Part shown: in pieces, positions 17,801-26,031 of the stretch
Position numbering within the stretch: the stretch's first letter is position 1
Layout: the number at the start of each line of letters is the position of its first letter
Assembly: GCA_016708905.1 (NCBI GenBank)
Contig: JADJEV010000005.1
Coordinates: 186,001-250,000, forward strand
Length of the DNA: 64,000 bases
Source: Candidatus Methylophosphatis roskildensis
GTDB taxonomy: Bacteria; Pseudomonadota; Gammaproteobacteria; Burkholderiales; Rhodocyclaceae
Direction: 5' to 3'
Position numbers and translations under genes: made by a program
Notes under the pieces: generated by a model
Database searches by the model: none
Told to the model about the DNA's origin: nothing
Seen by the model: the letters and a program-made list of their open reading frames with translations, nothing else

Positions 17801-18115
17801 CACCGCAAGCACGATGGCAGCTATCCGATCGTCGGCGTCAACACCTTCCGCAATCCGCACAGCGATTCGGCATCCAGGGAGATCGAGCTGGCGCGCTCGT
17901 CCGAAGACGAGAAGCAGAGCCAGCTCAGACGCCTGGCCGACTTTCATGCGCGCAACCAGGCCGAAGCGCCGAAGTGGCTGGCCAAGCTGCGCCAGACCGT
18001 GATCGACAACGGCAACGTGTTCGCGGTGTTGGTCGATGCGGTGCGCTATTGCTCCCTCGGACAGATCAGCAACACGCTCTACGAGGTCGGCGGGAAATAC
18101 CGAAGGAATATGTAG
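14804..18115 (+). CDS. icmF: Fused isobutyryl-CoA mutase (B12-dependent)
   Basis: A single 1103-residue chain joins three parts: a B12-binding domain at the N-terminus (DGHDASINIMRR, then GGGGVIVPTEIDEL), a MeaI/ArgK-type G-protein chaperone with Walker A GTGGAGKSS near residue 210, and a mutase TIM barrel in the last half. IcmF interconverts isobutyryl-CoA and n-butyryl-CoA with adenosylcobalamin, and some members also act on pivalyl- or isovaleryl-CoA. The G domain guards cofactor loading. The fusion is the reason for choosing IcmF over methylmalonyl-CoA mutase. Full length, no frame damage. Confidence 0.95.
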   Translation: MTDLSEMKKPTIYKPRHKVRFVTAAALFDGHDASINIMRRILQASGVEVIHLGHNRSVGEIVDAALQEDVQGIAVTSYQGGHVEYFKYMMDLLRQHGGENIKVFGGGGGVIVPTEIDELQQYGVTRLYSPEDGALLGLQGMINDVIERSDVDLIAHAPAEECLLKSLRSGDRRQLARIITALENGAYGNVAKAALHEAAAEHKTPTLGITGTGGAGKSSLTDELVLRLRLDQEDRLKLAIISIDPSRKRTGGALLGDRIRMNAIDHPHIYMRSLATRNFGNGAGSGGSEISAALPEVIAACKVAGFDLIIVETSGIGQGDAAIVPFVDLSLYVMTPEFGAASQLEKIDMLDFADFVAINKYDRKGAEDALRDVRKQVQRNRELFARPVDEMPVFGTQASRFNDDGVTALYQAILPRLLEKGLKSGGAKAPVRVPGKLPKVSVKASSMGRAIVPAERIRYLAEVAEAVRDYHKHIAQQARFARERQSLRTARTLFEQWGKDAGSFADVIQWKDGELTPTARKLLDQWPTTRALYAADEYVVKIRDREIRTKLTSESLSGSKIRKVALPDFEDEGETLRFLMKENVPGSFPFTAGVFAFKRENEDPTRMFAGEGDAFRTNRRFKKVSEGMPAHRLSTAFDSVTLYGCDPDPRPDIYGKVGNSGVSIATLDDLKVLYDGFDLCAPTTSVSMTINGPAPMILAMFFNTAIDQQVAKFKADNGREPTEDEAEKIKEWTLATVRGTVQADILKEDQGQNTCIFSTEFALKLMGDIQAYFVHHDVRNFYSVSISGYHIAEAGANPISQLAFTLANGFTYVESYLARGMHIDDFAPNLSFFFSNGMDPEYAVIGRVARRIWAVAMKNRYGANERSQKLKYHVQTSGRSLHAQEMSFNDIRTTLQALIAIYDNCNSLHTNAYDEAITTPTDESVRRAMAIQLIINREWGLAKNENPNQGAFIIDELTDLVEEAVLKEFEAIASRGGVLGAMETGYQRGKIQEESLYYEHRKHDGSYPIVGVNTFRNPHSDSASREIELARSSEDEKQSQLRRLADFHARNQAEAPKWLAKLRQTVIDNGNVFAVLVDAVRYCSLGQISNTLYEVGGKYRRNM

Positions 18116-18265
18116 TCAGCCGCGTGTAGCCAACTGCGCGGTCGTCCGGAGCACCGCCAACCCGATCGCAATCAATTCGCTCGCCAGGAGCCAATCAACC
18201 GCCCAGTGCGGATACGCATCCCGCGTGGTTTGCGGCGGGTCGATCAACTGCCGATCCTGATCGGC

Positions 18266-18594
18266 TCAAACGCGCATTGAACGGCCTTGATGGTAGTCCT
18301 CCTCGCGCTGGCGACGCACAGCGAGAATAGGCACCTTCCGTGGATCGTCGATCCCGACCAGCGCCCCGTAGCCGGGGCTGCCGAACGAAATGATCAGTTC
18401 GCGCAGAAACGGGCTGCGTGACCCGCCGATGACCTTGCGCCAGGTGAACGGAAGATCTCCAGCGCGTCGATCGCCCTTGTAATCGCCGTCTCGGCACGCT
18501 CGGCCGCGAACATATCCTGATCGAGCAGAAAATCGAACAGGCGCAGCAGAACCCCTTCCGCTGCCACGGTGAAGCGAACGCGGAAACGCTGCAT
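18266..18594 (-). pseudogene. ParE/RelE-family toxin, frameshifted, no antitoxin
   Basis: Two frames together give a 109-residue ParE-like toxin: the first encodes MQRFRVRFTVAAEGVLLRLF through IDALEIF, the second continues FTWRKVIGGSRSPFLREL to GYGALVGIDDP and the usual ILAVRRQREEDYH ending. The break is near 18448, where TTCCG would have to be TTCCCG, a single C lost. ParE toxins poison gyrase. No ParD/CopG-type antitoxin is present; the chemoreceptor gene ends 17 bp upstream. Either a dead orphan toxin or a sequencing error in one. Confidence 0.72.
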
Positions 18595-18611
18595 ACCGTA
18601 ACGCTGGCGCT

Positions 18612-20246
18612 CTACGCGATGCGAAACTGGCCGACCACCTTCTCGAGGCTGGAGGAAACCTTGACGAGTGCCAGCGCGGCGCGGGCGACTTCCTCGACCG
18701 CTGCGCTGTTTTCCTCCGACATCTGGGCGATGCTCTCGACCCGTTTGGCAAGCTCGTTGGTCGCGTGCCGCTGCTCGCCCAGCGCGCTGCTGATGTCGGA
18801 CACCGATCGGGTCACCGTCTCGGCATTGGCTTCGATTTCCCGCATCGAGCCGCTCGCGCGCTGGGCGGTTTCCGCAACCAGCCTGACCAGGTCGGTGCTT
18901 TCCTTCATGCTCGATTCGGCGGTCTCGGCCCCGGATTGAACGGTCTGGATCATGTCGGTGATTTCCTGCACCGACTTGGTGGTCCGTTCGGCGAGTTTTC
19001 TCACTTCGTCGGCGACGACCGCGAAGCCGCGCCCTTGTTCGCCAGCGCGTGCCGCTTCGATTGCCGCGTTCAGCGCAAGCAGATTGGTCTGGTCGGCCAC
19101 TTCCTTGATGACGACCGTGATCGAGCCGATGCGCTGCACCTTGGCCGACAGGTCGAGAATCTGCTGAGAGGTCTCGGATACGCGCTCGCTGACCTGATTG
19201 ATCTGACGCGTCGCCTCGGATACCTCGCGACCGCCGCCGTTGGCCGTTTCGCCGGCACGCGTTGCCCGCGTACTCGCGTCGTTGGCGTGCTGCGATACCT
19301 GATCGATGCTGACCGACAGTTCCTCGACCGCCGCTGCCGCGGAGGACGTGGATTCCGATTGAGTCTGGGTGCTGACCGACACCTGCTCGGCCGAGGCCGA
19401 CAGCTCGTTGGCCGAACCGGCGACCTGCTCGGCATCGGCCATGATCTGGCGAATCGCCGCGGTCAGCTTTTCCTGGGCGTTCGCGAGCGATCGCATCATC
19501 CCGGCGATCTCGTCCTTGCCGCCGACATCGACGCGCCCGCTCAGGTTGCCCTGGGCGAGGTCGTCCAGGGCAGCGGCGGCGACGTTCAGCGGGCGGGTGA
19601 TGCTGCGCGTGATCGCAAATCCGAACACCACTGCTGCGATCAGCGCCATGGCCGTCGCGGCGATCAGCGCCAGGCGGATCTTGTCTTCCAGCGCGTCGCT
19701 GTCGGCGTTCGCCTTGGTGGCAAGCTGCCGGTTGATCTCGACCAGCTTGCTCAAATGCCCGTCGACTTTGTCGAATGCTGGGGCGGCGAGCTCGCGCATG
19801 ATGTTGCCTGCCGCAGCATTGTCGCCGGCATCCGCGGCCTGGGTGACCTTCCGGGCGGCAGTCTTGAACAGCGGCCACTCGGCATCGAAACGCGACAGCA
19901 GCGCGGTTTCGTCGGGCCTCAGTTGGGTCTTGCGATAGTCGTCCAGGAGGGCCTGCATCGCCTTCTCGTTGCCGCGCATCTCCTCGGCGAGTTTCTCCCT
20001 GTCCGGCTTGTTGTTCTCGATGATGTATTCATAGAGAGTGCGACCGAAGTGGATGGCCTGCATGTTTGCGTTCGCCACATCCGAGATCGGCACCAGTTGC
20101 TCGTCGTACACCTCGTGCAACATGGCGTTGATCCGGACCACCGCGAGCACACCCATCGTGCCGACCAAGCCGCAGATGATCGCGACGATCAGAAATGCGC
20201 CGGTCAGCCGCGCCCTGATCGTAAAGCCGTCAAACACGTTCTTCAT
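18612..20246 (-). CDS. Methyl-accepting chemotaxis protein, four-helix-bundle sensor
   Basis: The 544-residue chemoreceptor has a first membrane helix at about 12-35, a periplasmic four-helix-bundle domain, a second membrane helix near 190-212, a HAMP domain (ITRPLNVAAAALDDLAQGNL) and the cytoplasmic signalling coil with the hairpin DQTNLLALNAAIEAARAGEQ. It sends ligand signals to the CheA/CheW array. No che genes are in the window. The upstream 370 bp is gene-free and contains an inverted-repeat structure. Confidence 0.93.
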   Translation of the reverse strand: MKNVFDGFTIRARLTGAFLIVAIICGLVGTMGVLAVVRINAMLHEVYDEQLVPISDVANANMQAIHFGRTLYEYIIENNKPDREKLAEEMRGNEKAMQALLDDYRKTQLRPDETALLSRFDAEWPLFKTAARKVTQAADAGDNAAAGNIMRELAAPAFDKVDGHLSKLVEINRQLATKANADSDALEDKIRLALIAATAMALIAAVVFGFAITRSITRPLNVAAAALDDLAQGNLSGRVDVGGKDEIAGMMRSLANAQEKLTAAIRQIMADAEQVAGSANELSASAEQVSVSTQTQSESTSSAAAAVEELSVSIDQVSQHANDASTRATRAGETANGGGREVSEATRQINQVSERVSETSQQILDLSAKVQRIGSITVVIKEVADQTNLLALNAAIEAARAGEQGRGFAVVADEVRKLAERTTKSVQEITDMIQTVQSGAETAESSMKESTDLVRLVAETAQRASGSMREIEANAETVTRSVSDISSALGEQRHATNELAKRVESIAQMSEENSAAVEEVARAALALVKVSSSLEKVVGQFRIA

Positions 20247-20615
20247 TTTTCGATTCCCCGATGATTGCTTCTGTTTGCGTCGATCTCGCCAGGCGACCTC
20301 ACGCGATCGAGTCGCGCCTTGCGCGCTCCACCCCCGATAACGGCAGTGGCCACCTCGTCTTGAGCATCGGTGGGCTTGACCCCGGCGAGGCAGCGGTTAT
20401 CACCGTGGCCCGCCAGTACATCGGGATGGGGAGGTTCGGCGGCCCAAGGAAGTTTGGCGGCCGTCTGCGCGTAACCACCGGACTGCGCGCGGCCGCGCTC
20501 GCTGACGAACGGCCGTCGCCGGCCCGGAACCGTCATTCGACATCCGGATTGCAGTCCGTCGGCTTCGCTGAGCAGTACAAGCGAATTGCCTGCCGGCGGC
20601 CCGCGCGTCAGGGTG
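20247..20615. other. Gene-free stretch with structured leader candidate
   Basis: No credible coding sequence is seen. The segment lies upstream of the chemoreceptor and downstream of the ankyrin gene, both on the minus strand. Its main feature is the nested inverted repeat at 20336-20401. Confidence 0.55.
20336..20401 (-). promoter_or_regulatory. Nested hairpin upstream of the chemoreceptor gene
   Basis: On the minus strand GATAACCGC pairs with GCCGTTATC (eight of nine pairs) across 66 bases. Inside it CCTCG pairs with CGAGG, and GGGT faces CCCACC. The structure begins about 90 bases before the start codon of the chemoreceptor. It could be a leader RNA element. It does not match the c-di-GMP (GEMM) consensus or any other riboswitch known to me. 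Confidence 0.35.
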
Positions 20616-21758
20616 TCACTCTGCCGGCCCGCCGGGCGCGGGGCCTTCCCGCTTGTAGCGCTCGACCGCTTCGCGCAGGGCGCGGCGCAATTCGCCCACC
20701 GGTTTTCCCTTGGCCTGCGCCTGGCGGATCCCGGCGAGTATCGCGGACACACCGGCGGATTCGGGCGCTTCCGCGGCATTGCTTTCGTCATAGACCAGCT
20801 CGGCACGCTCGCTGCCGGCCCTCGCTCGCTTGGCTGTCACCGCCAGTGCCTTTGGCGGCGCCGCGTTCCGCGCCTGCCTGGCCGCGGTTGCGGCGGGTGT
20901 GCTGTCCGCCTTGAAGTGCGCGATCGCTTCGAACAGTTCGCGGCGCAGATCCTTCGTCGGCTGACCCCGCGCCTCGGCCAGACGCAGCCGCTGCAGGCGC
21001 TCATCGATCTCGGCCGGCGCCGGAACCGAGCCGGCGGGTGGCGCGAATGTCCCGGGTGGCTGTTGTACTGCCTGGGCAAAAGACGGGGATGTGGCGTCGT
21101 CCGGCACGGCGTCCAGCGCCGCCCCGACCAATCGGGCAATCCTCAGATTGCGATTGCTCATCGCCCAGGTCAGGGCCGTGTCGCCCCAGTCGTTGGCCGG
21201 CTTGGGATCGGCGCCGGCTTGCAGGAGCAGCCGCGCGAGATCCTCGTGCCCCTGACGGGCGGTCAGCATCAGCGCGGTGGAGTCGTTGGTGGTGCGGGCA
21301 TCGACGTCGGCACCCCACTCGAGCAGAAAGCGGACGATTCCCCGGTGGCCGCCGAAGGTCGCGTAGTGCAGCGCCGACCATTGCTTGCCGGACCGATTCA
21401 CCTGTGCGCCATGCTCGACCAGCCAGCGCACTGCGTCGTCGTGGCCTTTCCATGCCGCCAGCAGCAGCGCCTGCTCGCCGATGCGGCTCACGTGGTTGAT
21501 GTCCGCGCCACGGCTGAGAAACAGCTCCATCACCGGGATGCTGCCTTCCCAGGCCCCGATCATCAGACCGGTTCCCAGGCTGTCGGCCTCGAAGTCGGGA
21601 TCGAGTCCTTCGTCCAGCCACTTCGTCGCAGCCCGGATATCACCGACTTCCACCGCATGGCCGAAGCGCGTCGCGTCCGGCCCTGCGGCATGCGCCAAGG
21701 CGACACAAAGGAACAGCGCCGCCCCGGAGGCAATGACGTGGCCCAGGCGAACATGCAT
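20616..21758 (-). CDS. Secreted ankyrin-repeat protein
   Basis: A 380-residue protein with an N-terminal signal peptide (MHVRLGHVIASGAALFLCVA, cut after AHA), then about five ankyrin repeats (for example GHDDAVRWLVEHGAQVN and GHEDLARLLLQAGADP) to roughly residue 215. The C-terminal part has two similar helical segments (LRRELFEAIAHFK and LRRALREAVERYK). Such proteins mediate periplasmic protein contacts; its partner is unknown. The second of two nearby ATGs matches the signal peptide best. Confidence 0.82.
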   Translation of the reverse strand: MHVRLGHVIASGAALFLCVALAHAAGPDATRFGHAVEVGDIRAATKWLDEGLDPDFEADSLGTGLMIGAWEGSIPVMELFLSRGADINHVSRIGEQALLLAAWKGHDDAVRWLVEHGAQVNRSGKQWSALHYATFGGHRGIVRFLLEWGADVDARTTNDSTALMLTARQGHEDLARLLLQAGADPKPANDWGDTALTWAMSNRNLRIARLVGAALDAVPDDATSPSFAQAVQQPPGTFAPPAGSVPAPAEIDERLQRLRLAEARGQPTKDLRRELFEAIAHFKADSTPAATAARQARNAAPPKALAVTAKRARAGSERAELVYDESNAAEAPESAGVSAILAGIRQAQAKGKPVGELRRALREAVERYKREGPAPGGPAE

Positions 21759-21904
21759 GCTTCCCACAGCGACCCTCCCTTCTGATGAACATCCCGCTAA
21801 ACTGAGCGCATGCGCCCTGCGCATCGCGACACATTATCGCCCGAGGCTTCGACGCAGACCGGATCGGAGCGCCGCTCGCCGGAACCCGGCTCGACATCGC
21901 CCCC

Positions 21905-22480
21905 ATGGCCAAAGCCCTGCAGCGCTGGACCCCGGCATCGTCGCCGCGCCTGATGGCATGCCTTGCCGGATCCGTGCTCCTGCACGCGGGCTCGATTGCA
22001 CTGCTTGCGGCAGAATGGCCGGGAACAATGCCGCAGCCGGCACTCGCGCCGACGATCGAGGCCCGCCTCCGGCAATTGCCGCCGGTGGCCACCGCGGCGG
22101 CGCCCGCCGACCGCCTGATGAAGGATACGTTGAGCGATTCGCCTGCGCCGCCCACAACAAGTGCGATGCCGCCGAGCGTTTCTCTGTCCGGTGCAGCGCG
22201 TGCGCGAGCCAGCGACGCCGCTCGCGCGCGCAGCGCCCAGCGCAGGCTTGCCAGGCATGTCTTCTACCCGCCGGAAGCGGTCGCGGCTGGCATCGAAGGA
22301 GAGGTCCGCTTGCTGCTGACCCTCGATTCCGCGGGCAACGTGGTCGAGGCGGTGATCGCCAGCGGCAGCGGCCATCCCGTTCTCGACCGGGCTGCACTCA
22401 GCGCTGCCTATGCCATGCAGCGCCTGCCGGGTGCAGGCGCGCGGGAACTCATCCTTCCCGTCGTCTTCCGGCTGGAGTGA
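21905..22480 (+). CDS. TonB-family energy transducer-like protein
   Basis: A 191-residue protein with one N-terminal membrane helix (LMACLAGSVLLHAGSIALLA), a proline-rich linker and a C-terminal TonB fold (YPPEAVAAGIEGEVRLLLTL to VVFRLE). TonB proteins carry proton-motive force to outer-membrane receptors, although many small paralogues have other roles. No exbB or exbD is near. It is divergent from the ankyrin gene. Confidence 0.85.
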   Translation: MAKALQRWTPASSPRLMACLAGSVLLHAGSIALLAAEWPGTMPQPALAPTIEARLRQLPPVATAAAPADRLMKDTLSDSPAPPTTSAMPPSVSLSGAARARASDAARARSAQRRLARHVFYPPEAVAAGIEGEVRLLLTLDSAGNVVEAVIASGSGHPVLDRAALSAAYAMQRLPGAGARELILPVVFRLE

Positions 22481-22859
22481 CGAACAGCGACCGTCGTGGC
22501 CGGCTCGCGGCGTACCCAGTCCGGCCTGAACACCGCGCTCGCAGGCTTGGCGATTTGTCATGTTGCGATGATTTTCGGATGAATCTACAATGCCGATCGA
22601 ATCGAGAGTCATGTTAGATCCGTCGTGCGGCAGAGACGAAGGGAATCCGAGGTTTACGAGTCGTCAAAACCATGGCATCTGGCGAACCGCTCCGGCGACC
22701 GCGTCCATCAGGAGGATCGGTGTTCCACCACCAGCAAACAGCCACCCGTCAATCGTCGATATCGGGCCAGATCCGGGCCGCGAAAATTCGACGCGATTCA
22801 GATAATCCGATTGCTCCCAGGGAAACTCACAGTTGAGCGGATTTTGCCAAATACCTCGG
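22481..22859. other. Gene-free stretch upstream of the GGDEF gene
   Basis: No gene, RNA or clear repeat was recognised. It should carry the promoter of the diguanylate cyclase gene. Confidence 0.5.
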
Positions 22860-24398
22860 ATGGAGAAACCACTCTCGACCTGGACTTGCGCCATTGGTCT
22901 TGCACCGTGGCTGTGCCTGTGCGCTGGTTTGGCTGGCATTGTGGTCGAGCGCAATATTCGTGATGCGCAAGACGCTCTGACGCAATACGGCGCTGCGTAT
23001 TCGGATCACCTCGACAAGCAGATGGTCAGCAATGAAACCATCCTGAGAGGATTCTCGGCCCTGTTCGGCGCCATTGGCCGCAGCGATCCCGAAATTGCCT
23101 CGCGCTACGCCAGGCAGGTGGTCGCGGCCAATCCGCAGATCTTCCTGCTCGAAATCGTGCAAGTGGTCGAAAGAACCCGGCTCGACGAGTTCGTTGCCGG
23201 GATGCGACGCGATGGCATCCCGCATTTCACCGTCAAGTCGTTTTCCTACGAGTCCGACCGAAAATGGCGGCCAGTGACCGACAAGGCCCACTACTATCCG
23301 ATCGTGTTCATGGAACCCATGCAGGCAGGCGCCGAGGAAGTGCTTGGGCTGGATGTGGACAGCGTGTCGTTTCTGCAGCGGGCCATGACCGAGTCCCTCC
23401 GGCGCCGCACGCCTGTTGCCAGCCATCCTTTCAGGCTGGTGGAGGGCAACCTGGCATATGTCGTCTTTTCCCCGATCACCCAGCCCCCCGGGCGCGACGG
23501 CTCGCCCCCGGCATCCAACACCAGGGACGAGCTGGTGGTGGACATGGTGATCGACGCCGCCAAACTGACCGATGCCGCCAGATCTCCGATGTTCGACGGC
23601 GGGACGCTGGTGGTATTCCACAATGATTTCAGGCCCGACGACACCAAAGGCCACTTGCTGCACGTCATGGGACAAGCGCGAAGTCCTGTCGAAACCGCGA
23701 TCTTTCCCTCCTTCGTATACGAAAAGCCACTGGCAACCTTGGGGGAGCCGTTTTCCTTCATCGTCAAGCGGCAACTTGGCTGGTCCGATCTGCATCTGGA
23801 AATGCTGGCGCTGTTGGCTGCGCTGACGATCATCTCTTCTCTGATACTCGTGGCGTACTTGCGCTCGCAGCAACAGGGCCGCATCGTGCAGATAGAAAAT
23901 CGGCAGCGGCTTTGGCAGCTCGCCAACCACGATGGCTTGACGGGGCTTCCCAACCGCATGTTGCTGAGGGATCGGATGGAGCAATTGCTGTCAAGGATGA
24001 TGCGTCATGGAAAGCGCCTGGCCGTCATGTTTCTGGATATCGATGATTTCAAGCAGGTCAATGACACATACGGACATGATGTCGGCGACCAGTTGATCAA
24101 GCTCGTGGCCGAGAGCCTGCGCACGGCGGTGCGCGCAGAAGATACGGTTGCAAGAATGAGCGGCGACGAATTCGTTGTGCTGATCGAAAGCCTGGAAGTC
24201 CGGGAAGACCTGGAACGTGTGCACCGGAGCATCCAGGAAAAGCTGTCCGATGGCTTCACGATAGAAGGACAACCGATTCGCGTGCGAATCAGCATCGGGA
24301 TCGCCATGTTCCCCGAGGATGGCGAAACTCCCGAGAGCCTGATCAAGCGGGCGGACATGAGAATGTATGAAAACAAGGCTCATCGACGCGTGCAGTGA
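22860..24398 (+). CDS. Membrane diguanylate cyclase with CHASE-type sensor
   Basis: A 512-residue protein with a membrane helix near the N-terminus, an extracytoplasmic CHASE-like sensor of about 250 residues, a second membrane helix (MLALLAALTIISSLILVAYL) and a GGDEF domain. The active site reads SGDEF (near residue 432) with an inhibitory I-site RAED five residues before it, so it should make c-di-GMP under feedback control. ATG at 22860 is preferred to a TTG nine codons upstream. A CHASE domain suggests response to a small external molecule, unknown here. Confidence 0.9.
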   Translation: MEKPLSTWTCAIGLAPWLCLCAGLAGIVVERNIRDAQDALTQYGAAYSDHLDKQMVSNETILRGFSALFGAIGRSDPEIASRYARQVVAANPQIFLLEIVQVVERTRLDEFVAGMRRDGIPHFTVKSFSYESDRKWRPVTDKAHYYPIVFMEPMQAGAEEVLGLDVDSVSFLQRAMTESLRRRTPVASHPFRLVEGNLAYVVFSPITQPPGRDGSPPASNTRDELVVDMVIDAAKLTDAARSPMFDGGTLVVFHNDFRPDDTKGHLLHVMGQARSPVETAIFPSFVYEKPLATLGEPFSFIVKRQLGWSDLHLEMLALLAALTIISSLILVAYLRSQQQGRIVQIENRQRLWQLANHDGLTGLPNRMLLRDRMEQLLSRMMRHGKRLAVMFLDIDDFKQVNDTYGHDVGDQLIKLVAESLRTAVRAEDTVARMSGDEFVVLIESLEVREDLERVHRSIQEKLSDGFTIEGQPIRVRISIGIAMFPEDGETPESLIKRADMRMYENKAHRRVQ

Positions 24399-24439
24399 AT
24401 GTCTGTATGCCGGATGCACACGGCCGGAGTCCGGTTTCC

Positions 24440-24545
24440 CAAATGCATCGGCCTGCAACCCGCATGGAATGGCGATCTACGCCAATCGACAGCCGGAAAT
24501 GCCCGTGTTTACTGGCTCTCGGGCCGATGCCCGGTTTCAGGTCTT
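24440..24545 (+). repeat. Dispersed intergenic repeat, copy B
   Basis: This is the partner of copy A at 12583-12680, in the same orientation, between the GGDEF gene and fkpA. The first 20 bases (CATCGGCCTGCAACCCGCAT) are identical; later bases diverge with small indels. Confidence 0.7.
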
Positions 24546-24567
24546 GCCGTCTCGGTCGCGCAGGTGA

Positions 24568-25290
24568 TCAGCGCGGCGCCGGCCGTGCGGAGCCAGATTC
24601 GGGAGCAGCGGCCCCAGCGGGTGCAGCAGACGTGTTCTTCACGATGTCGAGTAGTTCGACCTCGAAGTTCAGCGTCGCTTTGGGCGGAATCGGGCCGGTG
24701 CCATTGTCTCCGTAAGCGATCGCCGGCGGGCAAACCAGGCGAGCCTTGCCCCCGACCTTCATCTTCTGCAGGCCCTCGGTCCAGCATTTGATGACCTGAC
24801 CGAGCGGGAACTCGGCGGGCGAGCCGCGTTTGTTCGAACTGTCGAATTCCGTGCCGTCGACCAGCGTGCCCGTGTAGTGCACCTTGACCTTGTCGTCGGC
24901 CGTGGGCGTGCCGCCCGATCCTTCGGACAGCGGGATGTACACAAGACCGGACGATGTCTTCACTGCGCCCTTTTCCTTGGCGGCCTTGTCGGTGAATTCG
25001 GCGCCGGCCTTGGCGAGTTTCTCGGCGTTCGCTGCACGTCGGGTCTGCGCCAACGCCTGCACCTTTGGACCATACACGTCCATGTCTATCGCTGGTTTCT
25101 TGCTGTCCACGGCATCCGTCATGCCTTGTTTGACGAACTCCAGCTCGGTGGGCGTCATGGAGAAGACGTTCGTCTGCCGCGCCATTATCTGGCCCAGCGC
25201 ATAGAAGGTCTTCTGTTCCTCGCTCATTTCGGCTGCGACGGCCGATGCGTTCACGAGCGCAACGAACAGCGCGGCGACGACGTGTTTCAT
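24568..25290 (-). CDS. fkpA: FKBP-type peptidyl-prolyl isomerase, FkpA-like
   Basis: A 240-residue exported isomerase: signal peptide (MKHVVAALFVALVNASAVAA), an N-terminal helical dimerisation domain and a C-terminal FKBP domain with VHYTGTLVDGTEFDSS and IAYGDNGTG. It helps fold periplasmic and outer-membrane proteins. The start codon was set at the signal peptide; the longer frame has 28 unlikely residues in front. The Ala/Pro-rich end after LLDIVKN is a low-complexity tail. Confidence 0.92.
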   Translation of the reverse strand: MKHVVAALFVALVNASAVAAEMSEEQKTFYALGQIMARQTNVFSMTPTELEFVKQGMTDAVDSKKPAIDMDVYGPKVQALAQTRRAANAEKLAKAGAEFTDKAAKEKGAVKTSSGLVYIPLSEGSGGTPTADDKVKVHYTGTLVDGTEFDSSNKRGSPAEFPLGQVIKCWTEGLQKMKVGGKARLVCPPAIAYGDNGTGPIPPKATLNFEVELLDIVKNTSAAPAGAAAPESGSARPAPR

Positions 25291-25621
25291 GGTTTTTCCT
25301 CGACTCGTCCGATTGGATGAGCGCGCAGCATACCTTATCCATGCGCAGACCCCGACCGCTTCCGACTGGCGCAAGGACTGGCGCTCCGTGCGATGGAACG
25401 GTCGCTAGGGGTGTTCGCCGCTCGCCGGATCGGCCGATGGAGGTAGGCCATCACCACGATCGACAAGCGCTTTCGATATTGATATTTTTCCGATCAGGGC
25501 CGCTCGACTTGACTCGCGGTCTGAGCGTCAGAAAACGGCGATAGCAACGCGAGTCGCGATACTGCTCGCGACGATATTGATCTGGAATCCGCCACTCGCA
25601 ATTCGAGGCAGGAGAGGCACG
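25291..25621. other. Gene-free stretch between fkpA and a divergent membrane gene
   Basis: Nothing was recognised beyond the likely promoters of the two divergent genes. Confidence 0.5.
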
Positions 25622-25993
25622 ATGGCGATGCACTGTGCTCGCGTATTGTCCACCGCCCTCTTTGGCGCGTTGATCTGCGTGAAGCCGGTGTCGGCGGCGA
25701 TGGGCGACTGGATCGGCCAGGCGGTGCAAGCATCTCCCAACGACTTCGTCGGTTATCTCGCCGCCGGCCTCGTGCTCGCAACCTTCTGCGTGAACTCAAT
25801 GAACGCCCTGCGCGTATTGGCGATCGCCAGCAACGTAGCCTTCGTCACCTATGCTTACCTGACCAACCTTACACCGGTGCTCCTGCTTCACGCCGTTTTG
25901 CTTCCCATCAACCTGTGCCGGCTCGCGCAGTCGCTGTGCGCTCGACGCGAAGCGGCGCGCGCTGCCCCTTTCAGCCGTTCCGTGGCGCGCTGA
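25622..25993 (+). CDS. Small inner-membrane protein
   Basis: The 123-residue product has a signal-like first helix and a conserved block VGYLAAGLVLATFCVNSMNA followed by LRVLAIASNVAFVTYAYLTN and LTPVLLLHAVLLPINL. That block is the membrane unit found in many proteobacterial proteins, alone or fused to cyclic-nucleotide-binding domains (YgjV-like). Function is unknown. It faces the agmatinase gene head to tail-end (convergent). Confidence 0.72.
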   Translation: MAMHCARVLSTALFGALICVKPVSAAMGDWIGQAVQASPNDFVGYLAAGLVLATFCVNSMNALRVLAIASNVAFVTYAYLTNLTPVLLLHAVLLPINLCRLAQSLCARREAARAAPFSRSVAR

Positions 25994-26031
25994 AGGCTCC
26001 CGCCCGGCACCACCCAGCGCGTCTTTCCCGT

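Noticed and set aside
20336..20401. c-di-GMP riboswitch (GEMM)
   Set aside because: Stem pairing is present but the conserved GEMM bases are not seen.
24399..24567. Small peptides in the repeat region after the GGDEF gene
   Set aside because: They are made only of the dispersed repeat read in three frames.
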